Assembly: GCA_018668195.1 (NCBI GenBank)
Contig: JABITU010000345.1
Coordinates: forward strand, 1-6,927
Reading direction: 5' to 3'
Origin: Tateyamaria sp.
Lineage (GTDB): Bacteria > Pseudomonadota > Alphaproteobacteria > Rhodobacterales > Rhodobacteraceae
DNA length: 6,927 nucleotides
Positions 6,658 through 6,927 of this stretch are shown here, piece by piece (position 1 is the stretch's first letter; every line of letters begins with the position of its first letter). The notes beneath the pieces were generated by a model. The model worked only from the letters and a program-made list of their open reading frames with translations, had not been told where the DNA came from and ran no database searches. The position numbers were made by a program, and so were the translations under genes.

Positions 6658-6681
6658 TGCGCTGCGTGCGCACGCAGCGCA
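6658..6681. repeat. Perfect 24-bp palindrome
   Basis: Each half is the exact reverse complement of the other (left half TGCGCTGCGTGC, centre 6669/6670). Just outside, ATTT (6655-6658) and AAAT (6684-6687) can partly continue the pairing across a bulge. There is no T-tract on either side, so a classical intrinsic terminator is unlikely. A protein-binding site, or the tip of a repeat-element hairpin or cruciform, fits better. Confidence 0.7.
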
Positions 6682-6814
6682 GGAAATGCCGCAAGTGCGA
6701 CATATTTCGTGCCGCCGCGCAGCAGGAAGACCGGCCATTCATGCAGACCGCAGCAAGGATCAGAGGTGGAATTTACACACTGCGGGACAAAACTGCTATT
6801 GCCCAAAGCAATTC

Positions 6815-6841
6815 GAATGTCCGCAATGACTGCAGACATTC
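6815..6841. repeat. Hairpin with GAATGTC / GACATTC arms, copy 2 of the GTCCGCA...TGCAGAC motif
   Basis: Arms GAATGTC (6815-6821) and GACATTC (6835-6841) are perfect complements. Inside them GCA/TGC also pairs after one C-A mismatch, giving an 11-position stem with a 5-base loop (ATGAC). No T-tract follows on either strand. It resembles a dispersed palindromic repeat unit more than a terminator. Confidence 0.5.
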
Positions 6842-6927
6842 TGATGTTTAATACGGAAGCATTCCCTCAAAAGTCAGCAAAGTAGTCCAGTGGTACTCAT
6901 CCTAGGAACCTTGCCAGTGTGGTAACG

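Larger units (their letters stand above)
6484..6740. repeat. Segment bounded by 11-bp inverted repeats GAATGGCCGGT / ACCGGCCATTC
   Basis: The 11-base sequence at 6484-6494 recurs exactly as its reverse complement at 6730-6740; one mismatch further in, pairing continues for another base. The 257-bp enclosed segment has no gene and includes the 24-bp palindrome. This is the shape of a small non-autonomous element, but no obvious target-site duplication flanks it. Confidence 0.4.
6236..6927. other. Non-coding, inverted-repeat-rich region
   Basis: No convincing gene in 692 bp. The longest frames (minus 6145-6738; plus 6520-6885) are rich in Cys, Arg, His and Ser, show no motif, and the minus one runs into the MFS gene in another frame. 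The DNA instead carries an operator-like dyad, TGTCGC repeats, a perfect 24-bp palindrome, a pair of 11-bp inverted repeats enclosing 257 bp, and two related small hairpins. The phrases in these frames remind me of short spurious ORFs seen repeatedly in Roseobacter-group intergenic DNA, which would mean a dispersed repeat family. This recall is unverified. Confidence 0.6.

Noticed and set aside
6145..6738. 197-codon minus-strand reading frame upstream of and overlapping the MFS gene
   Set aside because: It overlaps the MFS N-terminus in another frame, is extremely rich in Arg, Cys and Ser, and has no recognisable motif or good ribosome-binding site; it looks like a frame opened by GC-rich repeats.
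6520..6885. 121-codon plus-strand reading frame over the palindrome region
   Set aside because: Cys-rich, without a coherent domain; the DNA is explained better by inverted repeats, and the opposite strand is equally open.
1..6927. tRNA, rRNA, CRISPR array or transposase genes
   Set aside because: No cloverleaf-like sequence, rRNA segment, regularly spaced repeat array or transposase motif was seen on either strand.

Overview
The window looks like chromosome of an alphaproteobacterium, most likely a Rhodobacterales (Roseobacter-type) bacterium. The evidence is the GroEL sequence ([21 protein letters not shown] and a short [11 protein letters not shown] tail), a 45-residue basic MAKGNN...IGGKKVK protein of a type I associate with alphaproteobacteria, and the character of the non-coding DNA. 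This assignment is made by eye from recall, not from a database search.

Layout. Positions 1-1008 (+) hold the last roughly 60% of a GroEL chaperonin, cut by the window edge and closed by a good intrinsic terminator (1021-1059). Every other gene is on the minus strand. Reading in their direction of transcription (right to left) they are: a 12-TM MFS permease (6235-4982); a 310-bp gap with a candidate promoter and dyad; a three-gene set of class V aminotransferase (about 4548-3343), CDP-alcohol phosphatidyltransferase (3346-2579) and nucleotidyltransferase (2542-1715); a 45-aa basic protein (1614-1477); and a 91-aa conserved-looking hypothetical protein (1357-1082). The rightmost 692 bp (6236-6927) has no convincing gene but is rich in inverted repeats.

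The three-gene set is the centre of interest. The first two genes overlap by ATGA and the third follows after 36 bp, so they look like one operon. The protein types fit an activated-headgroup route. A PhnW/AGXT-like aminotransferase would make an amine (for example 2-aminoethylphosphonate from phosphonoacetaldehyde). A LicC/PntC-like cytidylyltransferase would convert it to a CMP-activated form. A CDP-alcohol phosphotransferase would move the headgroup onto a lipid or other alcohol at the membrane. No PEP mutase or phosphonopyruvate decarboxylase gene is present in the window, so the substrate is open: these enzymes may lie elsewhere in the genome, or the cassette may handle another amino headgroup. 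The MFS permease upstream may or may not belong to the same pathway.

The right-hand non-coding region contains an 18-bp dyad just upstream of the MFS start (a strong operator candidate), three TGTCGC repeats, a perfect 24-bp palindrome, an 11-bp inverted repeat enclosing 257 bp, and two related GTCCGCA...TGCAGAC hairpin motifs. It may be a mobile-element remnant or dispersed-repeat region.
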